Shown piece by piece: positions 1-9,097 of a stretch of 64,000 nt of DNA. The notes beneath the pieces were generated by a model. It searched no databases, was not told the DNA's origin, and worked only from the letters and a program-made list of their open reading frames with translations. The number at the start of each line of letters is the position of its first letter. Within the stretch, counting starts at the first letter, position 1. Made by a program: the position numbers and the translations under genes. Origin of the DNA: Pseudobdellovibrionaceae bacterium (lineage in GTDB: Bacteria > Bdellovibrionota > Bdellovibrionia > Bdellovibrionales > Bdellovibrionaceae); assembly GCA_019637955.1 (NCBI GenBank), contig JAHBUS010000005.1, forward strand, positions 62,001-126,000, given 5' to 3'.

Positions 1-928
1 AAGCTTCTTGCCCCGCTTTGCTGGCGGCCCAACCATCGTTGAGTTTGCGCAGCGAAAAGGCCGAGCTCAAAAAGCCCACGGCGCCCGAGGCTAAAACAAA
101 GAGCCCCGCGTGGGCGGCCCCGAAGAACTGCAAATGATGCGAGAGTTGCAAGAAAGCCAGCTCCCCCCGCAAAAAGTTTTGAATGGTTTCAAAACCCGCC
201 GCCAGGACCAGCAACGCCAAGAAGCCCGAGAGCGCTCCCATAAAGAAACCTTCGAAAAGATAGGGTCCGCGAATCATCCATTTAGACGCACCGACAAGCT
301 CAAGGACCTCGATCTCATTTTTACGTTGATGGATTGATGATGACACCGAGTTCGAGATGACAAATCCCGCCGCGGCCAAAATCAACACGATCATCCACAT
401 TCCCGCCTTCGAAACGGTGGCCACGATTGAGGAGTAGGTTTTGACCCAATCTTGTCCGTAACTCACGCTTTCAACCGTGGGTTCCTGACCCAACTCGCCG
501 GCCAGCTCCTGGAGAACTTTCATTTGCAAGATCGAAGACACCGACTGGCTGATTTGAACCTGAAGGCTTTCGGGGATGAACTTTAAAAGCTGCTCATCGT
601 TCAAGAGATCGGGAGCGTAGCTTGCCATTTGCTCTTGAAAATGGGTCAGGGCTTCGCGTCGATCGACAAAAGCGGCCTTGGCCACGCGCTTGTCTTTTTG
701 AAGACGCCCCTGAAGCGCCTGCACTTGCTCCGAAGTGGTGCCCTCTTTGAGATAAACGCTCATCTGCAGGGATTCGCCCCAAAGGGTCAAAACGCGGTCC
801 AAGTTTTGACCCACGAGAACCAGAGATCCCGAGACAAAAAAGCTGGCGGTCAAAACGATCATTGTCGCGAGCACCAAACCGGTGTGATGCCGCAGACTCG
901 TGAGCAAGTGAACGAAATAGCGTTTCAT
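1..928 (-). CDS. ftsX: Cell division protein FtsX, 3' end cut off by the window edge
   Basis: Inner-membrane permease-like subunit of the FtsEX complex, which in other bacteria transmits ATP hydrolysis by FtsE to periplasmic murein hydrolases during division. The reading frame begins with ATG at 928, overlapping the ftsE stop by 4 bp, and is open for about 309 residues to the window edge, so most of the protein is present. I see an N-terminal membrane segment around residues 18-40 (VLATMIVLTASFFVSG), a periplasmic region of about 130 residues, then a segment near 175-195 followed by SSSIHQRKNEIEVLELVGAS, the typical cytoplasmic loop of FtsX, and two further hydrophobic segments. Family assignment is firm from the motif and the ftsE neighbour. 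Confidence 0.93.
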   Translation of the reverse strand, partial: MKRYFVHLLTSLRHHTGLVLATMIVLTASFFVSGSLVLVGQNLDRVLTLWGESLQMSVYLKEGTTSEQVQALQGRLQKDKRVAKAAFVDRREALTHFQEQMASYAPDLLNDEQLLKFIPESLQVQISQSVSSILQMKVLQELAGELGQEPTVESVSYGQDWVKTYSSIVATVSKAGMWMIVLILAAAGFVISNSVSSSIHQRKNEIEVLELVGASKWMIRGPYLFEGFFMGALSGFLALLVLAAGFETIQNFLRGELAFLQLSHHLQFFGAAHAGLFVLASGAVGFLSSAFSLRKLNDGWAASKAGQEA

Positions 929-1590
929 GGACGCGCTCCCGCCACCACTTGTCCGTGCAAAAGTTCGATCGTCCGGTGCTTACGCGCCTTCACCATCGAG
1001 TGGTCGTGCGTGGCCACAAAGACGGTCGTTCCTTGCGCACAGACGCGTTCCAAGAGATCCATGATCTCTTCGCTGAGCCGGGGATCTAAGTTTCCGGTCG
1101 GCTCATCCGCGATCAAAACGCCGGGTTGATGCACCAACGCACGCGCGATCGCCGTGCGCTGCTGCTCACCGCCCGAGATAAAATCAGGCAGCTGATCGGC
1201 CTTGGCCAACAGTCCCACTTGATCAAGGATGTCCTCGACGCGGTTTTGAATGTGGCTGGGACGGTCGCCGCGAACCACGAGCGGAAGCGCGACGTTATCA
1301 AAAACCGTCCGGTCTTTGAGAAGTTTAAAATCCTGAAACACCACGCCCACGCGGCGGCGAAACTGCGCGACGCTGGTTTGATTGAGGCTGGCCAGATCAA
1401 AACCCGCCACCTGAATTTGACCCGAGGTCGGACGGTCGTAGGCCGAAAGCATTTTGAAAAGCGTGGTTTTCCCCGCACCGCTCGGCCCCGTGAGAAAGAC
1501 GAACTCTCCCTTATCAATGCTGAGATCTATATTTTTAAGGGCATGAATCGGCCCTGGATAGGTCTTATAGAGATGCGAGAATTCAATCAT
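925..1590 (-). CDS. ftsE: Cell division ATP-binding protein FtsE
   Basis: ABC-type ATPase partner of FtsX, acting on the cytoplasmic face of the inner membrane at the division site. The 221-residue length is typical. Visible motifs are Walker A GPSGAGKTT near residues 35-43, the signature SGGEQQR near 140, Walker B VLIADEPTGNLD near 160 and the switch histidine in ATHDHS. The sequence MIEFSHLYKTYPGP at the N terminus is characteristic of FtsE. Start ATG at 1590 overlaps the stop of the upstream small gene by 4 bp and the stop overlaps the ftsX start by 4 bp, so the three are translationally coupled. Confidence 0.96.
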   Translation of the reverse strand: MIEFSHLYKTYPGPIHALKNIDLSIDKGEFVFLTGPSGAGKTTLFKMLSAYDRPTSGQIQVAGFDLASLNQTSVAQFRRRVGVVFQDFKLLKDRTVFDNVALPLVVRGDRPSHIQNRVEDILDQVGLLAKADQLPDFISGGEQQRTAIARALVHQPGVLIADEPTGNLDPRLSEEIMDLLERVCAQGTTVFVATHDHSMVKARKHRTIELLHGQVVAGARP

Positions 1591-1871
1591 TCTCTCAGTC
1601 TAAGAGAACTCCCCGGCGCGTCCAATTGTCCTGAAATAAGCTGGTCCAAGATGCGGTGGTGCTGCTGACGAAGGGCCAGCTTGACCGCTTCGACTTGGCT
1701 GGAAGGCCCGCCCCGCAAGGCTTCGGCGTAAGGAGTCTTGATGGTTTTGATCACGGCGCCCGAGCAAAAAACACGGGTGACCACGAACGGGTTCTGCGCG
1801 CCCCAGTCCTCGGTCTGGACGTGGTAGGGCTTACCCTTTACTTGGATGTCGGAGTTGAAACCTTTTTGCAC
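1587..1871 (-). CDS. Small conserved protein of the 'HVQTED' type, unknown function
   Basis: A 94-residue soluble protein with no signal peptide. Its sequence contains KGKPYHVQTEDWGAQNPFVV, which from memory resembles a widespread small family in Geobacter- and Myxococcus-like bacteria (pattern YHVQTEDSG...NP) of unknown function. It is the first gene of the ftsE-ftsX operon and overlaps ftsE by 4 bp. The start is GTG at 1871 and I see no strong ribosome-binding site, so an internal start is possible. Coupling to ftsEX suggests a link with division or simply shared expression; that is inference only. Confidence 0.7.
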   Translation of the reverse strand: MQKGFNSDIQVKGKPYHVQTEDWGAQNPFVVTRVFCSGAVIKTIKTPYAEALRGGPSSQVEAVKLALRQQHHRILDQLISGQLDAPGSSLRLRE

Positions 1872-1916
1872 GCACTGATGGTAGCTCGACTAAAGGACGA
1901 AGACCAGCGTTTCATT

Positions 1917-1945
1917 TTGAGACAACACGTCGCTGCCCTTATTCT
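1917..1945 (+). promoter_or_regulatory. Candidate sigma-70-type promoter for the coiled-coil gene
   Basis: TTGAGA (1917-1922), 17-bp spacer, TATTCT (1940-1945). It points toward the gene starting at 2025 and leaves a leader of about 70 bases. The match to the -35/-10 consensus is good but unproven in this organism. Confidence 0.45.
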
Positions 1946-1978
1946 AAGGCGGCATCTTTATCAACGGACTGACATTTT

Positions 1979-1990
1979 ACGGCATGCCGT
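1979..1990. promoter_or_regulatory. Perfect 12-bp palindrome in the leader of the coiled-coil gene
   Basis: ACGGCATGCCGT is fully self-complementary and lies about 35 bp upstream of the 2025 start codon, downstream of the candidate promoter. It could be an operator or part of an RNA fold. The 1872-2024 intergenic region also holds the divergent start region of the ftsE operon, for which I recognise no clear promoter. Confidence 0.35.
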
Positions 1991-2024
1991 TTGCTCATTA
2001 TTCTTTCTGAAGGGGGAATGGCTT

Positions 2025-3461
2025 ATGAAAACGATTACGAGGTTGATGGTTTTAGCGACTGTCATCATGTTGGACACATTCGCCTTCGCTCAAACGCCTT
2101 CAGCATCTCCGGTTCCGGCTGCTGGCACCGTCATTCAAAATTTTCGGCCGATTGATCAAGAGCTGCAGCTCGAGAATCGTCGCACGTGCAACTCACTCGT
2201 CACCACCGCCACGACGGCGATCAGCAAAGCGCGGGCCGCTTGCAACCAGACATCGGGTTCCATTGACAAGTGTCTTGAAGCTGCCGAGACGTGCAATGAA
2301 GCCAACTCGACCGAAGCCGATGGCGATGCTGTCATGAACCAAACGATCAGTTCGATTTTTACCGGTCTTGGGATCAACACCCCCTCCATGAGTACGGGCC
2401 AGTACCGTGGTAAGTGCATGAGTAAAAAGGATCACAAAGAGCAGCTCACTGAAACCAATCGCAATCTCGAAAAGGCCGAGGACAAGGTGTCTCAATTGCA
2501 AAAGGACATCACCAAAGCTCAAGAGGATGCCGAGCGAGATAAGCGCAAGGCCAATGAAGCGTTGCAAGATCTCAATCGGGATGCGCGCGAACAAGATGTC
2601 AAAAGCAATCAGGACGCCCGAACTCAGTCGGAGCAGGCTCAAGCCGACAGCGTCAAAATTCAGTCGGAAGTGCGCAGCCTGCGGGTGGCTATTCTCCAAG
2701 ACCAAGGGCAGCTGGCTAACGTGATTGGTCAACGGACCAACACTTTGGCAAAGCTTTCAAACGCCATGATTCAAAAAAATTGCATGGAAGCACTCGAAAA
2801 GGCCCGGGACGGCATGCAGGCCTTGCGAGCGAGCTCGGCCTCAACCATCATTCAAAATAGCCGAGAACGCACAAAGCGCCTCAAAGCCGATTTCGACTCA
2901 TGCATGAAAGAGATGCTCACCTTACGTGAGTCGACCCGTGAGTCCACCCAACGGAATATCGAGGCGATCGAGCAACAAATTGCCGATAAGCAAGAGCGCA
3001 TCAAAGGTTTGGAACAAGCCCTTTCGCTTCGCAATCAAAATATGGTTACACAACAAGCTGAACAGCTTCAAAGCAAGTCGCAAGCTCAACAAGAGCGTCT
3101 CAGCCGCGTACAAATTCTTTTAAGCGAACAGCAAACTGTCGACGCGGCGATGAAGCAGCGAGTGCAGACGATGACCCAAGATCTTCAAAAGGCTCAGACT
3201 CGAATGAACAAATATTCAAACGAGCTGACCTCATTGGGCTCGCCTCCGACAGGCGAGAAGTCGCCGGCGGAAGCTCAGTCCGCGGTTCAAGAAGCGAATG
3301 ATCAGATTTTGGCCTGTGAAAGTGCGGGTTGCGGGAGCCTTTGTCCCAGCCTCGGGGCCACGTCGAGAAATGGCGCGCGTCCGGTCGGCTCACCAGCTCC
3401 TGCGGGATCGCCTGCCCGCACCGGAACCGATTCGACTCCCGCCGTGCGAACCGGACCGTAA
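2025..3461 (+). CDS. Secreted long coiled-coil protein of unknown function
   Basis: 478 residues. ATG at 2025 is preceded by AAGGGGG and followed by a clear signal peptide (MKTITRLMVLATVIMLDTFAFAQ), which decides the start; the frame is open further upstream but without a ribosome site. After a Cys-containing region of about 120 residues (several Cys, suggesting periplasmic disulfides), residues of about 140-420 are almost wholly charged/Gln-rich heptad-like sequence such as NRNLEKAEDKVSQLQKDITK and TREQIE-like stretches, predicting long coiled coils. The C-terminal tail is Pro/Ala/Gly-rich (PVGSPAPAGSPARTGTDS). It is monocistronic, with its own promoter candidate and a terminator behind it. 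I do not recognise the family. Confidence 0.8.
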   Translation: MKTITRLMVLATVIMLDTFAFAQTPSASPVPAAGTVIQNFRPIDQELQLENRRTCNSLVTTATTAISKARAACNQTSGSIDKCLEAAETCNEANSTEADGDAVMNQTISSIFTGLGINTPSMSTGQYRGKCMSKKDHKEQLTETNRNLEKAEDKVSQLQKDITKAQEDAERDKRKANEALQDLNRDAREQDVKSNQDARTQSEQAQADSVKIQSEVRSLRVAILQDQGQLANVIGQRTNTLAKLSNAMIQKNCMEALEKARDGMQALRASSASTIIQNSRERTKRLKADFDSCMKEMLTLRESTRESTQRNIEAIEQQIADKQERIKGLEQALSLRNQNMVTQQAEQLQSKSQAQQERLSRVQILLSEQQTVDAAMKQRVQTMTQDLQKAQTRMNKYSNELTSLGSPPTGEKSPAEAQSAVQEANDQILACESAGCGSLCPSLGATSRNGARPVGSPAPAGSPARTGTDSTPAVRTGP

Positions 3462-3498
3462 CTGCAGCCCCGACTTCGGTCCTAACACGAAGCGCATG

Positions 3499-3530
3499 AA
3501 AACCCGCAACTCCATGCGGGTTTTTTTATT
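3499..3530 (+). terminator. Intrinsic terminator after the coiled-coil gene
   Basis: Stem AACCCGCA / TGCGGGTT with a 6-base loop followed by a run of seven T. It ends only about 21 bp before the start codon of the next gene, so it may also act on transcription entering the PBP1A operon. Confidence 0.85.
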
Positions 3531-3551
3531 TGCGGATAGACTGATGGGCCT

Positions 3552-6227
3552 ATGCTTAAAAAAATTCTGATTCTGTTGGTGGTTCTTGCGGTCTTTGCGG
3601 CCGGTGGTGCTTATGTGGGTTACAAGGCGATCGAATCGCAGTTGCCGCCGCTTGATTCTTTGAAAGACTACGAGCCTTTGCTCGTCACCCAAGTTTACGA
3701 CCGCACCGGAAAAAAAATCGGTGAGTTTTTCAATGAGCGCCGCATTCTGGTTCCCTACGACCAAATGCCGAAAGACTTGATCAACGCCTTCTTGGCAGCC
3801 GAGGACGATCAATTTTTCCAACACAAGGGCGTGAACTGGGTCGCGATCGCGCGCGCGTTCTTCGCGAACTTGCGAGCCGGATCGAACGTTCAAGGAGCTT
3901 CGACGATCACGCAACAGGTCGCCAAGACGCTTCTGCTCTCGGCCGAAAAAACGTACACCCGCAAAATCCGCGAAATCATCCTTGCTCACCGCATGGAAGA
4001 GAAGCTCTCGAAAGAAGAGATTCTGTATCTCTACCTGAACCAGATTTATTTCGGACAAAGTGCCTACGGCGTCGAAGTGGCGGCCGAAACTTACTTCCGA
4101 AAACCTGCGGCCAAACTCACGCTGGGTGAAATGGCCATTCTGGCCGGTCTTCCGAAGGCCCCGTCGGCCTATTCGCCCATCCGCAATCCCGTGCGCGCGA
4201 AAGAACGCCAGGTTTACGTTTTGAACCGCATGGCCGACGTCGGCTACGTCACCAAAGAAGCCGCGCAAAAAGCGGCGATGGAGCCGATCAAGATTTTTGT
4301 TCGTGAGAAGTACGAAGAGTTCGCTCCCTACTTCTTGGAGACCGTCCGCCAAATGATGGTCGTTCAGCTCGGCGGCGAGATGACGATGGACAAGGGTCTT
4401 AAAATCACGACCTCCATCGATCTGAAGCGCCAACTGGCCGCGCAAGAAGCCACCATCGCGGGGCTCAAAGCTCTTGATAAACGCCAGGGCTACCGCGGGG
4501 CTCTCGAGAACATCACCGAGCCCAAAGCCGTCGGTGAGTTCTTGCTCAAGACGCGAAATCAGTTGATTCAAGACGTGAACCCCGAGCGCATCATTCAGCC
4601 CAACGGCACCTTCGTCGATTACGGCCCGTTGAACCTTCAGTACGACATCAAGCAAGGCCTGCCGTTTTACCTGAAACAAGGGCAAACCGCACGCGCCGTG
4701 GTCTCGAAAGTGGATGATGCCAACGGCCTCGTCTTCGTTCGTCTCGCGGAACTCGAGGGCATTATCGATCTCGAAACGATGCAGTGGGCCCGTAAACCCA
4801 ATGCGGATAAACGCTACGACCTCGACACGATCAAAAAGCCCTCGGCCGCGCTCAAGATGGGAGACGTGATCCTGGCGAAGGTGACCGGCGAAAAATTCTT
4901 CTCGGAACGTTTGACCAAGGCCAACGCCAAAAAGAAAAAAGACGCGGCTCCTTCGACTCTTCCCGACTTTGCGAAGTACGTCGAACTGGAGTTGGATCAA
5001 GAGCCCGCAGTTGAGGGAGCTCTGATCTCATTCGATCAAAGCAACGACGACATCCTGGCGATGGTTGGCGGGACCAACTTCGAAAAGTCCAAGTACAACC
5101 GCGCGATCCAGGCCGCCCGCCAAACAGGTTCATCTTACAAAGCCTTGGTCTACGCCGCGGCCTTGGACCGCAACTACACGCCCGCGACGCCGATCATGGA
5201 TGCACCGATCGTGTATGACGAGGGCAAAGGAAACTCCGAAGACGAAGAGGGGCAAGGCGATGCCAAGGCCTGGAAGCCGTCGAACCACTCAAAATCTTTT
5301 GGCGGCGATATCATCTTGCGCAACGCTTTGGTCAAATCGCTGAATATCCCGAGCGTGAAGATCATCGAAGACATCGGCGTTCCCTACGCTCTCGATTATT
5401 CGAAGCGCCTGGGAATCTACTCCCCTTTGAATCCGGATTTCACGCTGGTCTTGGGTTCGAGCAGTGTCACGCTGTATGAGATGACCAAGGTCTTCGGACA
5501 GTTCGGAAAGCTCGGAAAACGCCTGCGCCCCGTCTTGATCAAGAAGGTCGAAGACCGCACCGGAAAGAAAATCTTGGACTCAGTTTCATTGGATTTGCGT
5601 TTTGAAAAGGAAATCCGCCCCATCGAAGACGAGTTCGAAACCCGCCGCAAAGACTACCTCGATGCCAAGGCGAAGCTTTCCCCGGAGGAACAAGCCAATG
5701 TCGATCCCAAGAAGATCGACTCCCACATTTTCTTCGACAACCCGGATCAGCTGATTCGGCCGCAAACCGCTTATTTGGTGACGTCTCTGCTCAAGGCCGT
5801 CGTGGAAGACCGCAATGGAACTGGGGGACGCGCCCGGGCCATCGGCCGCGAGGTCGCGGGTAAGACCGGAACCACCAACAACTACGTTGACGCGTGGTTC
5901 ATCGGGTATACTCAACAAATCTCCACAGGAGTGTGGGTCGGCTTTGACCAGGAGAAGAGCCTGGGCAAAGGCGAGGTCGGTGGACGCGCCGCCCTTCCGA
6001 TTTGGGTCGACTACATGAAGGTCGCCCACGAAGATCTGCCTTTGATGACTTTTCCCGTGCCTGAGGGTATCGTTTTTGCCAATATTGACGGCGACACGGG
6101 TGAGCTGGCGGGCTCCGCTTCTAAGAATATCATCCGCCAGGCCTTCCTCGAGGGGACCGAGCCGAAAACCTCTCGCAGTCAAAGAGAAGAAGACACGGAC
6201 TTTTACAAACAGGATTTACAGGAATGA
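3552..6227 (+). CDS. mrcA: Penicillin-binding protein 1A (bifunctional glycosyltransferase/transpeptidase)
   Basis: Class A PBP that polymerises lipid II and cross-links peptidoglycan at the outer face of the inner membrane. 891 residues. An N-terminal membrane anchor (residues 4-24) is followed by the GT51 domain with the catalytic [13 protein letters not shown] box (about 78-90), [12 protein letters not shown] and the [21 protein letters not shown] helix region. The transpeptidase domain has SSYK (serine nucleophile, about 525), SLN (about 595) and KTGTT (about 770). A long inter-domain insertion (about 300-490) fits the PBP1A subtype with its OB-like domain. The start lies just behind a terminator and has a poor ribosome site. 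The stop overlaps uvrA by 4 bp. Confidence 0.95.
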   Translation: MLKKILILLVVLAVFAAGGAYVGYKAIESQLPPLDSLKDYEPLLVTQVYDRTGKKIGEFFNERRILVPYDQMPKDLINAFLAAEDDQFFQHKGVNWVAIARAFFANLRAGSNVQGASTITQQVAKTLLLSAEKTYTRKIREIILAHRMEEKLSKEEILYLYLNQIYFGQSAYGVEVAAETYFRKPAAKLTLGEMAILAGLPKAPSAYSPIRNPVRAKERQVYVLNRMADVGYVTKEAAQKAAMEPIKIFVREKYEEFAPYFLETVRQMMVVQLGGEMTMDKGLKITTSIDLKRQLAAQEATIAGLKALDKRQGYRGALENITEPKAVGEFLLKTRNQLIQDVNPERIIQPNGTFVDYGPLNLQYDIKQGLPFYLKQGQTARAVVSKVDDANGLVFVRLAELEGIIDLETMQWARKPNADKRYDLDTIKKPSAALKMGDVILAKVTGEKFFSERLTKANAKKKKDAAPSTLPDFAKYVELELDQEPAVEGALISFDQSNDDILAMVGGTNFEKSKYNRAIQAARQTGSSYKALVYAAALDRNYTPATPIMDAPIVYDEGKGNSEDEEGQGDAKAWKPSNHSKSFGGDIILRNALVKSLNIPSVKIIEDIGVPYALDYSKRLGIYSPLNPDFTLVLGSSSVTLYEMTKVFGQFGKLGKRLRPVLIKKVEDRTGKKILDSVSLDLRFEKEIRPIEDEFETRRKDYLDAKAKLSPEEQANVDPKKIDSHIFFDNPDQLIRPQTAYLVTSLLKAVVEDRNGTGGRARAIGREVAGKTGTTNNYVDAWFIGYTQQISTGVWVGFDQEKSLGKGEVGGRAALPIWVDYMKVAHEDLPLMTFPVPEGIVFANIDGDTGELAGSASKNIIRQAFLEGTEPKTSRSQREEDTDFYKQDLQE

Positions 6228-9097
6228 AAACCATCCACCTCTGGGGAGTCAAACAGAACAACCTCAAAAACATCGAGGTTGAAATTCCCCTGGGGTCGAT
6301 GACGGTGGTCTGCGGACCCTCCGGTTCCGGAAAATCCTCGCTCGCTTTCGAGACCCTCTTCGCCGAAGGGCAACGTTTGTTCATCGAAAGCATGAGCAAC
6401 TACGCCCGCCAATTTTTAAACAAAGCACCCAAACCCGACATTGAGGGCGTGAACAACATCCCGCCCGCCATTTCGATCGAACAAAAGAATTCGGTGAAGA
6501 GTTCGCGTTCAACCGTGGGTACCACCACCGAGATCATCGATTATTTGCGCCTGCTCTACGAAAAAATCGGTGAGCCTTATTGCCCCACCCACAAAGTGAA
6601 GTGCGAAAAGCAAAGCGTGACCGAGGCGACCGACCGGGTGATCGAAAAATTTGGCGGTCAGCGTGGTTACGTCCTGACGGAAATCACCGCCGACGGGCGC
6701 GTGGCTGAGGGCAAAAAGCTCCATTCGCTTTTGTTGCAGGACGGATATCTGCGCGCTTATATTTTTGGCAAAAAAAAGGACGCCGCCCCTCAAGTCATTG
6801 AATTGAGCGACAAGGCCGTGATCAAAAAAGGCCTTCCCAAAGAGAGCTTTTACCTGGTGATCGACCGGATGGCTTTTGAAGCCACCGAGCAAGGCCGCCT
6901 GGCCGACTCCCTCACGCAGGCGTACAACGCCAGCATCAAGTACAACCAAAATCTCGTCACCCGCCAAGCCGTGGTCGTGAACACCAACCATGAGCGGATG
7001 AATCTGAGCGAAGAAAGCTCGTGCCCCGTTTGCGGCTACACGCCGCCGCCGATCAGTTCGCGCCTGTTCAGTTTCAATAGCCCCATGGGCGCGTGCCAAA
7101 CTTGCAAAGGCTTCGGCAATATTCTGACCCTCGACGAACAAAAGGTGATTCCCAATCCGGGTTTGAGCATCAAGGGCGGGGCGCTGAATCCGTTCGAGAT
7201 GCCCTCGGCGGCTTCGGATAAAAAGCAGCTCGAGGCGTTCTGTAAAAAACAAAAGATTCCGCTCGACCGGCCCTGGAAAGATCTGACCGGCGAGCAGCGC
7301 GATATGATTTGGAACGGCACCAAAGACTTCTTCGGTGTCAAAGGCCTGTTCGAGTATCTCGAGCAAATCAAATACAAGATGCACGTGCGCGTGTTCATTT
7401 CGCGGTACCGTTCGCCGTTTACGTGCCCCGATTGCAAAGGCTCACGTCTACGTCGTGAGGCGAACGCCGTCTTCATCAAAGGTCTTTCGATCCAAGAACT
7501 TTCGGCGATGACGATCGAGCGCCTGACCCACACATTCGAAAATATCAACCTCTCCCCCTACCAAATCGAAGTGTCCGGAGAGGTGCTCAAGCAGGTTCGC
7601 GCTCGTCTGTCCTATTTGATGCGCGTGGGAGTGCACTACCTGACGCTCGACCGCGAAACGCGCACGCTTTCGGGCGGCGAGTATCAACGGATCATGCTCT
7701 CCAATCAGCTCGGCATGGGCCTGTCGCAAGCCCTCTACGTTTTGGATGAACCGACCGTGGGCCTGCACCCCCGCGACAACGACCGGTTGATCTCGATTTT
7801 GAAGGACATCAAAGACCTCGGAAATACCATGGTGATCGTCGAGCACGATCACGACGTGATTAAGAATTCGGACAATATTATCGAGATGGGACCGGGCTCG
7901 GGGTCATTCGGCGGCGAGGTCGTCTTTTCGGGCCCGACCGAAGACTTCTACAACGACACCAAGTCGGTGACGGTTCCTTACCTGAAACCGCAAAAGAACT
8001 GGGCGCCGCTCAGAATCGTGCGGCCGGTGGACGTCGAAACTTACAAATACAAAATCAAGCTGACCGGATGCAGTGGCAACAACTTAAAGAATCTGGATGT
8101 GACGATTCCGCTCAACCGGCTGGTTGCCATCACCGGCGTCAGCGGTTCGGGCAAGTCAACGCTCGTCACCCGCACGCTGTACCCGGCTCTCGCGCGCGCC
8201 CTTGAAATCGAGTACCTTCCGGCTTCGACCTACGAGACCATCGAAGGAACCGAAAATTTGAAGAACGTGCTCTTGATCGATCAGTCCTCGATTGGAAAAT
8301 CGGCGCGCAGCTCACCCATCACTTACCTCAAAGCCTTCGATGCGATTCGATCTTTGATGGCCTCGATCCCTGAAGCGAAATTCCGCGGCTACACCCCGGG
8401 GACTTTCTCGCTCAACGTCGACGGCGGCCGCTGCCCGGCGTGCAAAGGAACCGGCTTCGAAGAGATCGACATGATGTTCATGGATAACGTGATCATCCCC
8501 TGCGACGTTTGCGACGGCAAAAAGTACCGCGATGAAATCCTCGAGATTCAGTACAAGGGTAAAAACATTTCCGAAATTTTGGCCATGACCGTCAGTGATG
8601 CGATGAATTTCTTCGTCGCGCACCCCAATATTCGCAAGCCCTTGTCGGTTCTCAAAGAGGTGGGGCTGGATTACCTTCAGCTCGGCCAACCGGCGGGAAC
8701 CCTTTCGGGCGGTGAGTCTCAGCGCTTGAAGATCGCAAAAGAACTCTCGCAGGTGACGCAAAAATCCACGCTCTACATTCTGGATGAGCCCACGACGGGC
8801 CTGCATTTCCGGGAAGTCGAGCTTTTGATGAAAGTCTTAAATAAGCTGATCGAGGCCGGCGGATCGGTCGTCGTGGTTGAACACAACCAAGACGTGATTC
8901 GCGGCGCCGACTACGTGATCGATTTGGGGCCCGAAGCGGGCGATAAAGGCGGTCGACTGGTCGCAACAGGGAGCCCGGAAGAGGTGATGAAGAACAAAAA
9001 ATCACTGACGGGGCAGTACCTGAAGCGATACATTGAGTCGATGAATTCCGTACCGCCGACCCCCACTCGAGAGCGCAATGCTACCGCCCGAAATTAA
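6224..9097 (+). CDS. uvrA: Excinuclease ABC subunit A
   Basis: DNA-damage recognition ATPase of nucleotide excision repair; works as a dimer that loads UvrB. 957 residues, close to the usual 940. Two ABC modules are visible: Walker [10 protein letters not shown] (about 32) and GVSGSGKST (about 640), signatures LSGGEYQR and LSGGESQR, and Walker [12 protein letters not shown] and [11 protein letters not shown]. Zinc sites show as [10 protein letters not shown]...CQTCKG in the first half and [11 protein letters not shown]...CDVCDGKKY in the second. ATG at 6224 overlaps the PBP1A stop. Coupling of uvrA to a PBP and an exporter is unusual but the identity is certain. Confidence 0.98.
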   Translation: MKTIHLWGVKQNNLKNIEVEIPLGSMTVVCGPSGSGKSSLAFETLFAEGQRLFIESMSNYARQFLNKAPKPDIEGVNNIPPAISIEQKNSVKSSRSTVGTTTEIIDYLRLLYEKIGEPYCPTHKVKCEKQSVTEATDRVIEKFGGQRGYVLTEITADGRVAEGKKLHSLLLQDGYLRAYIFGKKKDAAPQVIELSDKAVIKKGLPKESFYLVIDRMAFEATEQGRLADSLTQAYNASIKYNQNLVTRQAVVVNTNHERMNLSEESSCPVCGYTPPPISSRLFSFNSPMGACQTCKGFGNILTLDEQKVIPNPGLSIKGGALNPFEMPSAASDKKQLEAFCKKQKIPLDRPWKDLTGEQRDMIWNGTKDFFGVKGLFEYLEQIKYKMHVRVFISRYRSPFTCPDCKGSRLRREANAVFIKGLSIQELSAMTIERLTHTFENINLSPYQIEVSGEVLKQVRARLSYLMRVGVHYLTLDRETRTLSGGEYQRIMLSNQLGMGLSQALYVLDEPTVGLHPRDNDRLISILKDIKDLGNTMVIVEHDHDVIKNSDNIIEMGPGSGSFGGEVVFSGPTEDFYNDTKSVTVPYLKPQKNWAPLRIVRPVDVETYKYKIKLTGCSGNNLKNLDVTIPLNRLVAITGVSGSGKSTLVTRTLYPALARALEIEYLPASTYETIEGTENLKNVLLIDQSSIGKSARSSPITYLKAFDAIRSLMASIPEAKFRGYTPGTFSLNVDGGRCPACKGTGFEEIDMMFMDNVIIPCDVCDGKKYRDEILEIQYKGKNISEILAMTVSDAMNFFVAHPNIRKPLSVLKEVGLDYLQLGQPAGTLSGGESQRLKIAKELSQVTQKSTLYILDEPTTGLHFREVELLMKVLNKLIEAGGSVVVVEHNQDVIRGADYVIDLGPEAGDKGGRLVATGSPEEVMKNKKSLTGQYLKRYIESMNSVPPTPTRERNATARN

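Noticed and set aside
3390-5000. Long open frame of 536 codons on the minus strand inside the PBP1A gene
   Set aside because: It lies wholly opposite a clear PBP1A with all catalytic motifs, has no recognisable domain, and reflects the codon bias of a GC-rich gene in the antisense frame.
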